This document shows positions 17,575 to 26,360 of a stretch of 64,000 bases of DNA, one piece after another. Positions within the stretch are counted from its first letter, which is position 1; each line of letters opens with the position of its first letter. Source of the DNA: Roseicyclus sp. (GTDB taxonomy: Bacteria > Pseudomonadota > Alphaproteobacteria > Rhodobacterales > Rhodobacteraceae). The translations under genes and the position numbers were made by a program. A model generated the notes under the pieces. The model was not told the DNA's origin, did no database searches, and saw nothing but the letters and a program-made list of their open reading frames with translations. The DNA lies in the NCBI RefSeq assembly GCF_018402035.1, contig NZ_JAGYJN010000008.1:21118-85117 (forward strand), in the 5' to 3' direction.

Positions 17575-20500
17575 TCACTCCAATTCGATCAGCAAATCCT
17601 TCGCGTCGATCTGGCCGCCGGGGGTGACATGGACCGCACGGACCACTGCATCGCGCTCGGCGTGCAGGCCGGTTTCCATCTTCATTGCCTCGATGGTCAG
17701 CATCAGGTCGCCCATCTTGAGCTTTTGGCCCGGCTGGACCGCGACGGAGGCGACAACGCCGGGCATTGGTGCACCGATATGGTTGGGATTGCCGATCTCG
17801 GCCTTTGGGCGCTTGATCACGGTCGCGCCCAGCTTGCGGTTGGGCACGCGGATGGTGCGGGGCTGGCCGTTCAACTCGAAGAACACCTTAACCTCGCCCT
17901 CGGCGGTGGTTTCGCCCACGGCTTGCAGCTGGATGTTCAGCGTGACGCCGGGGTCAATCTCGGCCTCGATCTCTTCGCCGGGTTCCATCCCGTAAAAGAA
18001 GGTCCGCGTGGGCAGCGTGCGCACCGGGCCGTAATCCTTGTGGCGCATCGCGTAGTCGGAAAACACCTTCGGATACATCAGATAGCCCATCAGGTCTTCG
18101 CCATCGATCTCTTCGTCGAGCTTGGCAGCAACCTCGGCGCGGGTTTTTTCCAGATCGATGGGGGCGACATGCAGGCCGGGGCGATCCAAGATCGGGGTCT
18201 CGTCCTTGAGAACCTTTTTCAGGATACCGGGCGGAAAGCCGCCCGGCGGCTGGCCCAGATTGCCGCGCATCATGTCGATCACGCTGTCGGGGAAAGCGAC
18301 CTCCTTGGCAGGGTCTTCGACATCGGCGCGCGTCAGCCCTTGGGAGACCATCATCAGCGCCATGTCGCCCACCACCTTGGAGGAGGGCGTGACCTTGACG
18401 ATATCGCCGAACATGCGGTTCACATCGGCATACATCTGCGCGACCTCGTGCCAGCGATCTTCCAACCCCATGGAACGCGCCTGCGCCTTAAGGTTGGTGA
18501 ACTGGCCGCCCGGCATTTCGTGCAGATACACCTCCGAGGCGGGGGCCTGCATGCCGCTCTCGAAGGCTGCGTAATGGGCGCGCACGGCCTCCCAATAATC
18601 GCTGATCTCGCGGATGGCGCGGATATCAAGGCCCGTGTCGCGGTCGGTGAATTGCAGCGATTCCACGATGGTGCCAAGCGTCGCTTGGCTGGTGTTGCCC
18701 GAGAGCGCATCCATCGCGCAATCGACGGCATCAACCCCCGCCGCCGCTGCCGTCAAGATCGTGCCGCAGGCCACGCCCGCCGTGTCATGGGTGTGGAAAT
18801 GGATGGGCAGATCAACCGCATCTTTCAGCGCGGGGATCAGCACGGCGGCGGATGCGGGCTTCAAAAGCCCCGCCATATCCTTTAGCCCCAGCACATGGGC
18901 GCCTGCGGCCTCCAGCTCCTTGGCCATTTTGACGTAGTATTTCAGGTCATACTTGGCCCGGTCGGGATCAAGGATATTGCCGGTGTAGCAGATCGTGCCT
19001 TCGCAGATTTTGCCGGTGTCGAGAACCGCATCCATCGACACACGCATATTCTCGACCCAGTTCAGGCTGTCGAAGACGCGGAAGATGTCGACGCCGCTTT
19101 CCGCCGCCTGCCGTACGAAAGCTTGGACCACGTTGTCGGGATAGATCGTGTAGCCCACGCCATTGGCACCGCGCAAAAGCATCTGGGTCATGATGTTGGG
19201 CATTGCCGCCCGAATATCGCGCAATCGTTGCCACGGGCATTCCTGCAAGAAGCGGTAGGCGACATCGAATGTCGCGCCCCCCCAACATTCCACGCTGAAC
19301 AACTCGGGCAGCTTGGCGGCATAGGCGGGGGCCACGCGGATCATGTCGATTGAACGCATCCGGGTTGCCAAAAGCGACTGATGCCCGTCGCGCATCGTGC
19401 TGTCAGTGATCAAAAGCCGCTTTTGATCCTTCATCCATTTGGCCACGGCCAACGGCCCTTGTTCGTCGAGCAATTGCCGTGTCCCTGCGGGGTAGCTGTC
19501 GCTGCGCGCGGCGGGGGCTTTGGGTGGCTTCACATCGGCGCGCGGGCGGGGGCGGCCCTCGGTCTCGGGGTGGCCGTTGACCGTGATATCGGCGATGTAG
19601 GTTAGAATGCGGGTTGCGCGGTCGCGGCGCGGCTTGAAATCGAACAGCGCGGGCGTCGTGTCGATGAACTTGGTCGTGTATTGGTAATTCAAGAAGGTCG
19701 GATGCTTGAGCAGGTTGATCACGAAATCGATATTCGTGCTGACGCCCCGGATGCGAAACTCGCGCAGCGCGCGATCCATCCGCGCAATCGCGGCCTCGGG
19801 CGTGGGTGCCCAAGCGGTGACTTTCTCAAGCAGGCTGTCGTAATAGCGCGTGATAACAGCGCCTGAATAGGCCGTGCCGCCGTCAAGGCGGATGCCCATC
19901 CCCGTGGCACCCCGATAGGCGGTGATGCGGCCGTAATCGGGGATGAAATTATTGGCCGGATCTTCGGTCGTCACCCGGCACTGGATCGCGTGACCGTCAA
20001 GCTTGACGTCATATTGGCTGGCCACGCCTGTCGCCTCGACCAGTGATTTGCCCTCGGCGATCAGGATTTGCGCGCGCACGATGTCGATGCCTGTCACCTC
20101 TTCGGTGACGGTATGTTCGACCTGCACGCGCGGGTTCACTTCGATGAAGTAGAATTTGCCGCTGTCCATATCCATCAAGAATTCGACGGTGCCCGCGCAT
20201 TCGTAGTTCACATGCGCGCAGATCTTCTTGCCAAGCAGACAGATCTCGTCGCGCTGGCTTTGCGACAGATAGGGGGCGGGGGCGCGTTCCACGACCTTTT
20301 GGTTGCGGCGCTGGACCGAGCAATCACGCTCATAGAGGTGATAGATATTGCCCATGCTATCGCCAAGGATCTGCACCTCGACATGGCGGGCGCGCAGGAT
20401 CATCTTTTCCAGATACCCTTCGCCATTGCCAAAGGCGGCCTCGGCCTCGCGGCGGCCCTCGCGGACCTTTTCTTCCAATTCGGCCGGGCCCATGATCGGG

Positions 20501-21015
20501 CGCATCCCGCGCCCACCACCACCCCATGAGGCCTTGAGCATCAGGGGATAGCCCACCGCCTCGGCCTCGGCACGGATTGCGTCCATGTCATCGCCCAGCA
20601 CCTCGGTCGCGGGGATGACGGGCACACCGGCCGCCATCGCCACGCGCCGCGCGCTCGCCTTGTCGCCAAGCGCGCGCATCGTGTCGGCCTTGGGGCCGAT
20701 GAAGGTGATCCCGTTGGCCACACAGGCATCGACGAAATCCGGGTTCTCCGACAAAAGCCCATAGCCCGGATGGATCGCATCCGCCCCCGATAGCTTGGCC
20801 ACGCGGATGATCTCAGGGATCGAGAGATAGGCCGCCACGGGGCCAAGCCCCTCGCCGATCTTATAGGCCTCATCTGCCTTGAAGCGGTGCAAGCTCAGCT
20901 TGTCTTCTTCGGCATAGATGGCGACAGTCCGTTTTCCCAATTCATTGGCCGCGCGCATGACGCGAATGGCGATCTCGCCACGGTTGGCGATGAGGATTTT
21001 CTTGAATTCGGACAT
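17575..21015 (-). CDS. pyc: Pyruvate carboxylase
   Basis: Biotin enzyme of 1146 residues that carboxylates pyruvate to oxaloacetate for anaplerosis and gluconeogenesis. Domains in order: biotin carboxylase from KILIANRGEIAIRVMRAA (residues ~5-460, with the glycine-rich ATP loop GGGGRGMR); carboxyltransferase from LLITDSTMRDGHQSLLATR (~530-810); PYC/OADA domain; and a C-terminal biotinyl domain with the biotin lysine in EAMKMETG (~1112). Full length for an alpha4-type single-chain Pyc. The ATG at 21015 follows GGAGAG. Its 187-base upstream region contains three tight dyads that could be regulator sites. Confidence 0.97.
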   Translation of the reverse strand: MSEFKKILIANRGEIAIRVMRAANELGKRTVAIYAEEDKLSLHRFKADEAYKIGEGLGPVAAYLSIPEIIRVAKLSGADAIHPGYGLLSENPDFVDACVANGITFIGPKADTMRALGDKASARRVAMAAGVPVIPATEVLGDDMDAIRAEAEAVGYPLMLKASWGGGGRGMRPIMGPAELEEKVREGRREAEAAFGNGEGYLEKMILRARHVEVQILGDSMGNIYHLYERDCSVQRRNQKVVERAPAPYLSQSQRDEICLLGKKICAHVNYECAGTVEFLMDMDSGKFYFIEVNPRVQVEHTVTEEVTGIDIVRAQILIAEGKSLVEATGVASQYDVKLDGHAIQCRVTTEDPANNFIPDYGRITAYRGATGMGIRLDGGTAYSGAVITRYYDSLLEKVTAWAPTPEAAIARMDRALREFRIRGVSTNIDFVINLLKHPTFLNYQYTTKFIDTTPALFDFKPRRDRATRILTYIADITVNGHPETEGRPRPRADVKPPKAPAARSDSYPAGTRQLLDEQGPLAVAKWMKDQKRLLITDSTMRDGHQSLLATRMRSIDMIRVAPAYAAKLPELFSVECWGGATFDVAYRFLQECPWQRLRDIRAAMPNIMTQMLLRGANGVGYTIYPDNVVQAFVRQAAESGVDIFRVFDSLNWVENMRVSMDAVLDTGKICEGTICYTGNILDPDRAKYDLKYYVKMAKELEAAGAHVLGLKDMAGLLKPASAAVLIPALKDAVDLPIHFHTHDTAGVACGTILTAAAAGVDAVDCAMDALSGNTSQATLGTIVESLQFTDRDTGLDIRAIREISDYWEAVRAHYAAFESGMQAPASEVYLHEMPGGQFTNLKAQARSMGLEDRWHEVAQMYADVNRMFGDIVKVTPSSKVVGDMALMMVSQGLTRADVEDPAKEVAFPDSVIDMMRGNLGQPPGGFPPGILKKVLKDETPILDRPGLHVAPIDLEKTRAEVAAKLDEEIDGEDLMGYLMYPKVFSDYAMRHKDYGPVRTLPTRTFFYGMEPGEEIEAEIDPGVTLNIQLQAVGETTAEGEVKVFFELNGQPRTIRVPNRKLGATVIKRPKAEIGNPNHIGAPMPGVVASVAVQPGQKLKMGDLMLTIEAMKMETGLHAERDAVVRAVHVTPGGQIDAKDLLIELE

Positions 21016-21063
21016 AACAACAGCTCTCCATCTCGCAGATGCAGAATGTGTAAGCCGTGTGAC

Positions 21064-21115
21064 GCCGTTGGGCAACGGCTTTACGTTGGCATGTGCCAAT
21101 GATTGCAGGTGCAAT
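21064..21115. promoter_or_regulatory. Three dyad sites upstream of pyc
   Basis: Three perfect inverted repeats, each with a two-base spacer, stand within 52 bases: GCCGTTG-N2-CAACGGC (21064-21079), TTGGCA-N2-TGCCAA (21086-21099) and ATTGCA-N2-TGCAAT (21102-21115). They lie 49-100 bases before the pyc start codon. Their compact symmetry suits dimeric repressors or activators. The regulator cannot be named from the sequence. Confidence 0.45.
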
Positions 21116-21201
21116 TGTATGGATCACGCGTGCTGCGTTGCGGCAATATCGTTTGCGAAGTGCGATATGACAGTAATCCGCCCCGCCACGGCGGCGCGCA
21201 A

Positions 21202-22347
21202 TTAACCCGGTGTTGCCAAGCGCCCGGCCAAATCACTCAGGCGCGCCACGCCCATCTGGGCCATGTTGCTTGCCATATCCTTGACCAGCATATCATGCAG
21301 ATGCGCAGGCCCCGCCGCGCCCAACGCCCCAAGGGCATAATGCCAAGCGCGCCCCATCATCACGAAATGCGCCCCCAGCGCCAGCGCGCGCAGGATATCA
21401 AGCCCACCCTCGATCCCGCTGTCAAAGATCAGGGGCAAGCGCGTCGCCCCCCGCACCATGCGCAAGGCATCAAGGCTGGCGGGTGCGCCATCGAATTGCC
21501 GGCCCGCATGGTTCGACACCCAGATCGCATCGACGCCCATGGTTTCGGCCTTTGTGGCCACCTCGGCCTCCATCACGCCTTTCAGGATCAGATGCCCCTG
21601 CCATGCTTCGCGCAGCGCCTGCACATATTCCCAATCAGGGGCCGCGCGCAGCAAATAGCCCACATGCGCGGTCGAGGGCAGGGGGCCGGTTTTCTTTTGA
21701 TCGGCGTAGCTGTCCATCAGGCGCATCCGGGGCATGCCCGTGGCCTGTATGCCCAAGCCCCAAGCCGGGCAGCGCGCCACCTGTGCCAAAAGGCGCGGGG
21801 TCAGCCGTGGCGGCTGTACCAGCCCACCGCGCGTTTGGCGTTCCCGGCGCGAGGCGGCAGGCACATCGACAGTCAGCACAAGCGTGTGAAACCCCGCCCC
21901 CTTGGCGCGCGCCAGCATATCGTCGCGGATCTTGGTGTCGCGCGGCGGATACATCTGGAACCAGCCTTGATCGCCGATATGAGCGGCCACCTCTTCAGGG
22001 GTGCGGGTGGCGACCGTTGATAGGCCATAGGGAATTCCCGCTTGCGCCGCATGGCGGGCCAGCATCCGCTCGGCATCGGGCCAAATCAGCCCCGACATGC
22101 CCAAGGGTGCAATCCCGAATGGGGCCGGGTAATCGCGGCCCAAAAAGCGCGTGCTCAGATCGGTTTTGATCTCGCCCCTGAGTGCGGCGGGATGAAACAG
22201 CACCGCATCCAGTGCGGCGCGATTGCGCCGGGTGATCGCCTCGCTGCCTGTCGCGCTATCGAGATATTCCCACACGAAATGCGGGATGCGCGCGCGGGCG
22301 CGGGATTTCAGATCGGACAAGGCGGGGTAGCGTGCATGTAAATCCAT
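21202..22347 (-). CDS. lldD: FMN-dependent L-lactate dehydrogenase / alpha-hydroxy-acid oxidase
   Basis: TIM-barrel flavoprotein of 381 residues oxidising 2-hydroxy acids, most likely L-lactate to pyruvate. Seen: PAPFGIAPLGMSGLIWPDAE, YGLSTVATRTPEEVA, VLTVDVPAASRRERQTRGG, and the active-site block WVSNHAGRQFDGAPASLDAL with the catalytic histidine, then FDSGIEGGLDILRALALGA. The frame is open upstream; ATG at 22347 gives the usual family start but has no strong ribosome binding site. Its neighbour pyc uses pyruvate, so lactate use is plausible. Mandelate or glycolate oxidase activity cannot be excluded. Confidence 0.85.
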   Translation of the reverse strand: MDLHARYPALSDLKSRARARIPHFVWEYLDSATGSEAITRRNRAALDAVLFHPAALRGEIKTDLSTRFLGRDYPAPFGIAPLGMSGLIWPDAERMLARHAAQAGIPYGLSTVATRTPEEVAAHIGDQGWFQMYPPRDTKIRDDMLARAKGAGFHTLVLTVDVPAASRRERQTRGGLVQPPRLTPRLLAQVARCPAWGLGIQATGMPRMRLMDSYADQKKTGPLPSTAHVGYLLRAAPDWEYVQALREAWQGHLILKGVMEAEVATKAETMGVDAIWVSNHAGRQFDGAPASLDALRMVRGATRLPLIFDSGIEGGLDILRALALGAHFVMMGRAWHYALGALGAAGPAHLHDMLVKDMASNMAQMGVARLSDLAGRLATPG

Positions 22348-22525
22348 AGCGCGGACAAAATCCCGCGATCCGCGCTTTGTCCAGTGCCGTTCGCGATCTG
22401 CGCGCGGGCTCTTTCGCGCGTCATCTCTGCGCAAATAGGCAGAAGCGATGCAAGAAAGGGTTAAAATCAGAACATTATGCGAACAAAGCTTTCAAGCGGC
22501 GCGGAACCGCACTATTCTGGCACGC

Positions 22526-24976
22526 ATGAGCAGTTTCGATGATTCAGATGCCTTCGCGGCGGCGGCCTCCCTTTCGCTATCGGCGCGCGCGATGGCCGCG
22601 CGGCCCATGCCTTATCTTGACGGGTTGAACCCCGCCCAACGCCAAGCTGTCGAGGCGTTGGAGGGGCCGGTCTTGATGCTGGCAGGCGCAGGCACCGGCA
22701 AGACCCGCGCGCTGACCGCGCGGATCGCGCATCTGTTGACCACAGGCACGGCGCGCCCGAACGAGATCTTGGCCGTCACCTTCACCAACAAGGCCGCGCG
22801 CGAGATGAAACTGCGGGTGGCCAGCCTGTTGGGCCAGCCAGTCGAGGGGATGCCGTGGCTGGGCACCTTTCACGCGATCTGTGTGAAACTTCTGCGCCGC
22901 CATGCGGAGTTGGTGGGGCTGAAATCTAATTTCACCATTCTCGACACCGATGATCAGCTGCGGCTCATCAAACAGTTGATTGTGGCCAGCGAGATCGATG
23001 AGAAACGCTGGCCTGCGCGGCAAATGGCAGGGATCATCGATGGTTGGAAGAACCGCGCGCTGACACCCGATAAGCTGCCTGCCGCCGAGGCGGGGGCTTT
23101 CGACCGCAAGGGGCCCGCGCTTTACGCGCAATACCAAACCCGGCTGCGCGAACTGAACGCCGTCGATTTCGGTGATCTGTTGTTGCACATGATCACGATC
23201 TTTCAGGCCCATCCCGACCTGCTTGGCCAATACCAGCGCTGGTTTCGCTACATCTTGGTCGACGAATACCAAGACACTAATATCGCACAGTATTTATGGC
23301 TGCGCCTCTTGGCGGGGGGGCATTCCAATATCTGCGTCGTGGGCGATGATGATCAGTCGATCTATGGCTGGCGCGGGGCCGAGGTGGGCAATATCCTTCG
23401 GTTTGAAAAGGATTTTCCGGGCGCTGTGGTGATCCGGCTGGAGGAAAACTATCGCTCGACCGCGCATATTCTGGAAGCGGCCAATGGCGTGATCGCGCAT
23501 AACCGCGAACGCTTGGGCAAAACCCTGCGCAGCGTGGGCGGCGATGGCCACAAGGTCCGGCTGATCGGCCATTGGGATGGCGAGGAAGAGGCGCGCTGGA
23601 TCGGTGAAGAGCTTGAAGCGCTGTCGCGCGGCACGCGCGGCATTGACCCCATCGGGCTTGATGGCATGGCGATCCTCGTGCGCGCCTCGCATCAGATGCG
23701 GGCGTTCGAGGATCGGTTTTTGACCATCGGCCTGCCTTACCGCGTCATCGGCGGCCCGCGCTTTTACGAGCGGATGGAGATCCGCGATGCCATGGCCTAT
23801 TTCCGTGTCGTGGTCAGCCCCGATGACGATCTGGCCTTTGAGCGGATCGTGAACACACCCAAACGCGGCTTGGGCGACAAGGCGCAATCGGCGATCCAGA
23901 AACTCGCCCGCAGCAACGGGATCAGCTTGCTTGAGGGCGCGCGGCTGGCCGTCGAGAGCGGCGCAATCGGTGGCAAAGGGGCCAAGGAACTCAAAACCTT
24001 GATCGATGCCGTCGCGCGCTGGCGCAAGCTGATGCTGGGCGGCCTGCAGCCCATCGGTCTGGGTGGCGCCGATGATGACCTTTTGGTCGAGGAGGATCAC
24101 CCCACCCCCAAGATCGGCCATATCGCGCTGGCCGAGATGATCCTCGACGAGTCGGGCTACACGGCCATGTGGCAAAACGACAAGACGCCCGAGGCACCGG
24201 GGCGGCTTGAAAACCTCAAGGAATTGGTCAAAGCGTTGGAATTGTTTGAAAACCTTCAAGGGTTTCTCGAACATGTCAGCCTGATCATGGACAATGCCCA
24301 AGATGATGAAGAACAAAAAGTCACCCTCATGACGCTGCATGCGGCCAAAGGGTTGGAGTTTCCCGCCGTGTTCCTGCCGGGCTGGGAGGATGGGTTGTTC
24401 CCCTCGCAACGCGCGATGGATGAGACGGGGCTTAAGGGTCTCGAGGAAGAGCGGCGTCTGGCCTATGTCGGCATCACGCGGGCTGAAGCGGTCTGTACCA
24501 TCAGCTTTGCGGGCAACCGCCGCGTTTATGGTCAATGGCAAAGCCAAATGCCCTCGCGCTTCATCGACGAGCTGCCGCAAACCCATGTCGAGGTGCTGAC
24601 GCCGCCCGGCCTACATGGGCATGGCGGCATGGCGGCCAGCGCCAGCCCTGTTGCCGCGGCGATGGGTGGTGCGACCCTGCATGAAGCGGCAGCGCGGGCC
24701 GATGTCTATAATTCACCGGGCTGGAAGCGGTTGCAGACCAACACCGCCCGCCCCGGCCTGCGCCAACCGACCGAGGCGCGGCATATGACCATCGATGCCG
24801 AAGCGATCAGCGCCTTTGCCATCGGCGACCGGGTGTTTCACCAGAAATTCGGCTATGGCGCTGTGGTGTCGGTCGAGGGTGACAAGCTGGGCGTCGATTT
24901 TGACAAGGCCGGGGCCAAGCATGTGGTTGCGGGGTATCTTGTCGCCGCCAACCGCGCCGATGATGTGCCGTTCTAA
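22526..24976 (+). CDS. uvrD: ATP-dependent DNA helicase, UvrD/PcrA type
   Basis: Superfamily 1A helicase of about 816 residues for repair and removal of recombination intermediates. Seen in order: Q-motif GLNPAQRQAVEAL, Walker A AGAGTGKTRALTARI, motif II LVDEYQDTN, motif III VGDDDQSIYGWRGAE, motif IV EENYRSTAHIL, motif V TLMTLHAAKGLEF and motif VI EERRLAYVGITRA. The C-terminal ~60 residues form the Tudor-like tail (VFHQKFGYGAVVS). The start is uncertain: ATG 22526 matches where homologues begin, but an ATG at 22448 is in frame. It converges on the LysE gene with only three bases between. Confidence 0.93.
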   Translation: MSSFDDSDAFAAAASLSLSARAMAARPMPYLDGLNPAQRQAVEALEGPVLMLAGAGTGKTRALTARIAHLLTTGTARPNEILAVTFTNKAAREMKLRVASLLGQPVEGMPWLGTFHAICVKLLRRHAELVGLKSNFTILDTDDQLRLIKQLIVASEIDEKRWPARQMAGIIDGWKNRALTPDKLPAAEAGAFDRKGPALYAQYQTRLRELNAVDFGDLLLHMITIFQAHPDLLGQYQRWFRYILVDEYQDTNIAQYLWLRLLAGGHSNICVVGDDDQSIYGWRGAEVGNILRFEKDFPGAVVIRLEENYRSTAHILEAANGVIAHNRERLGKTLRSVGGDGHKVRLIGHWDGEEEARWIGEELEALSRGTRGIDPIGLDGMAILVRASHQMRAFEDRFLTIGLPYRVIGGPRFYERMEIRDAMAYFRVVVSPDDDLAFERIVNTPKRGLGDKAQSAIQKLARSNGISLLEGARLAVESGAIGGKGAKELKTLIDAVARWRKLMLGGLQPIGLGGADDDLLVEEDHPTPKIGHIALAEMILDESGYTAMWQNDKTPEAPGRLENLKELVKALELFENLQGFLEHVSLIMDNAQDDEEQKVTLMTLHAAKGLEFPAVFLPGWEDGLFPSQRAMDETGLKGLEEERRLAYVGITRAEAVCTISFAGNRRVYGQWQSQMPSRFIDELPQTHVEVLTPPGLHGHGGMAASASPVAAAMGGATLHEAAARADVYNSPGWKRLQTNTARPGLRQPTEARHMTIDAEAISAFAIGDRVFHQKFGYGAVVSVEGDKLGVDFDKAGAKHVVAGYLVAANRADDVPF

Positions 24977-24979
24977 GCT

Positions 24980-25576
24980 TCAAAGCCCCAGCATTGGATA
25001 GAGCGAGGCGACCAGCAATAGCGCCATGGTGATGTTGAAGGCGCGCAATCGTCCCGGCCCGTCCAGCCAGCGGCGCAGCTGTGTGCCCATCGCGGCCCAC
25101 ACCGTCACCGATGGCAGGTTGATGACCGCAAACACCATAGCCACCGCAAGCGCGCCCCAATAGCCGCTTTGTTCAGGCGCAAAATTCGTCTGTGCATAGA
25201 TCGCCATATACCATGCCTTGGGATTGACCCATTGAAAGGCTGCCGCTTGCACAAAGCTAAAGGGGCGGCCCGTGGCATCGCGCGCACCGGGTGCGGCGGC
25301 ATTGGCGATTTTCCATGCCAGCCACAACAGATAGGCGGCGCTCGCGATCATCAACGCGGTTTTCAGCCATGGGATCGCCGTAAAAAGCTGCAACAGCCCA
25401 AGCCCCACCAGCGCCACCATCAGCGCATGCCCGCCCGAAATGCCCAGCATATGCGGCACCGTACGCCGGAGGCCGAAATTCGCGCCCGAGGCCAAGAGCA
25501 TGATATTATTCGGTCCCGGCGTGATCGACGAGGCAAAGGCGAAAAGGATCAAGGCAAGGATCAGATCAAGTGTCAT
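24980..25576 (-). CDS. LysE/RhtB family amino-acid exporter
   Basis: Inner-membrane exporter of 198 residues with about six hydrophobic segments. Seen: N-terminal SSITPGPNNIMLLASGANFGLRR split by the first helices (the GPN signature of the family) and the later FQWVNPKAWYMA. Substrates of this family are amino acids such as homoserine, threonine, lysine or cysteine; which one is not clear here. It lies alone, ending against uvrD, with the small-RNA array beginning 60 bases upstream of its start. Confidence 0.85.
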   Translation of the reverse strand: MTLDLILALILFAFASSITPGPNNIMLLASGANFGLRRTVPHMLGISGGHALMVALVGLGLLQLFTAIPWLKTALMIASAAYLLWLAWKIANAAAPGARDATGRPFSFVQAAAFQWVNPKAWYMAIYAQTNFAPEQSGYWGALAVAMVFAVINLPSVTVWAAMGTQLRRWLDGPGRLRAFNITMALLLVASLYPMLGL

Positions 25577-25636
25577 CGCGCAGCGCCATCATATCGGGGG
25601 TGCGGCAGCTATGACGGGCATTTCCCAAAAAGAAAA

Positions 25637-25672
25637 GGCGGTGACGCCTGAGGGAGGTCAGGTGTCACCGCC
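25637..25672 (-). terminator. Terminator hairpin of the small-RNA array
   Basis: The last hairpin of the array has a 15-bp stem with one G-T pair and the loop CCTCCC. On the minus strand TTTTCTTTTT follows at once. It thus serves both as the sixth anti-SD loop and as the intrinsic terminator of the whole DUF1127-sRNA transcript. Confidence 0.85.
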
Positions 25673-25917
25673 TACGTTCAGCGCCAAGGGAGGAGAAGGC
25701 GCCGATCTTGCGTGCAAGGCGCAGGGCGCGCTTGCGGAATAAGGCGGCGGCGGGGCCTAGGGAGGAGGAGGCCCCACCGCCGGACGTCACGGTTCCCCAA
25801 GGGAGGAGGAGAGGAACCGATCAGCATGGCCCGTTGCCGGGCCGGGTCGTGCTGGGCCCATCCTAGGGAGGAGGGGGATGGACCCGCTAGCCAAGCAATC
25901 CCAAGGGAGGAAGGGAT
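25637..25917 (-). ncRNA. Array of six anti-Shine-Dalgarno hairpins (CcsR / cuckoo RNA type)
   Basis: On the minus strand six hairpins with different stems all show the same pyrimidine loop, CCTCCTCCC or its core CCTCCC. Positions in transcription order: 25917-25898, 25885-25854, 25819-25790, 25782-25745, 25702-25681, 25672-25637. Gaps alternate short-long (12, 34, 7, 42, 8 bases), so they group into three two-hairpin units. This matches the known plan of Rhodobacter CcsR1-4 sRNAs, which lie downstream of a DUF1127 gene (ccaF1), respond to stress sigma factors and bear conserved CCUCCUCCC loops. The array follows a DUF1127 gene by 54 bases and probably shares its transcript. Confidence 0.85.
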
Positions 25918-25970
25918 GCCGAGCCATTCTTTTGTGCCGCCGCAAGGCCGCACATTATTTCTGCCGCGCG

Positions 25971-26204
25971 TTAGCCGCGCTTGCCGTAGGCCGCTTCGAG
26001 CGCGATGCTGCGCAGCATCGAAGCGTTGAGGCCAAGATCGGCCAGCTCGCGCGTCGAGAGCGCTTGCAATTCTGTCAGCGTCTCACGATAGACGCGGTGG
26101 GCCCGCCATGCGGCGACGATGTCTTTGCCGATTTCGGTCAGGCGCGCGCCGAGGCCCATGCCGTTGGAGATCGTGCGGTTGCTCGTTACATATGCCATTT
26201 TCAT
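25971..26204 (-). CDS. DUF1127 small protein (CcaF1-like)
   Basis: Basic protein of about 77 residues with the DUF1127 helix pair: WRAHRVYRETLTELQAL and then LSTRELADLGLNASMLRSIA, here read as one continuous C-terminal domain. In Rhodobacter sphaeroides the homologous gene (RSP_6037, ccaF1) precedes the CcsR sRNAs, and its product is reported to act in RNA turnover. The same context here supports an equivalent role. Start ATG at 26204; ATG at 26198 is possible. Confidence 0.85.
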   Translation of the reverse strand: MKMAYVTSNRTISNGMGLGARLTEIGKDIVAAWRAHRVYRETLTELQALSTRELADLGLNASMLRSIALEAAYGKRG

Positions 26205-26288
26205 CACTTTCTTGCTTGGGCGGGCGAGCGCCGAATTGCGCTTTGGCTCGTCTCAGATTTGTTCGTTTCATCCCCGCCTTGTCATTGA

Positions 26289-26315
26289 AGATAGCCATAT
26301 GCTGCATTTGCACAA
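26289..26315 (-). promoter_or_regulatory. Possible heat-shock-type promoter of the DUF1127-sRNA unit
   Basis: On the minus strand TTGTGC (26315-26310) and CTATCT (26294-26289) are separated by 15 bases, similar to RpoH-type promoters. Transcription would begin near 26282, about 78 bases before the DUF1127 start. The Rhodobacter counterpart is known to be RpoHI/RpoHII dependent. The match here is partial. Confidence 0.3.
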
Positions 26316-26360
26316 TGCACGATGCCTCAATGCTGCTTTGCAGCAAATGCATAGCTGGAG

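Noticed and set aside
17506..18885. 459-codon plus-strand frame antisense to pyc
   Set aside because: Composition is His/Gly/Asp-rich shadow of the carboxylase codons; no ribosome binding site or family match.
25637..25917. CRISPR array
   Set aside because: The repeated element is only the short loop core, the flanking arms are self-complementary and differ each time, there are no constant-length spacers, and no cas genes are present.
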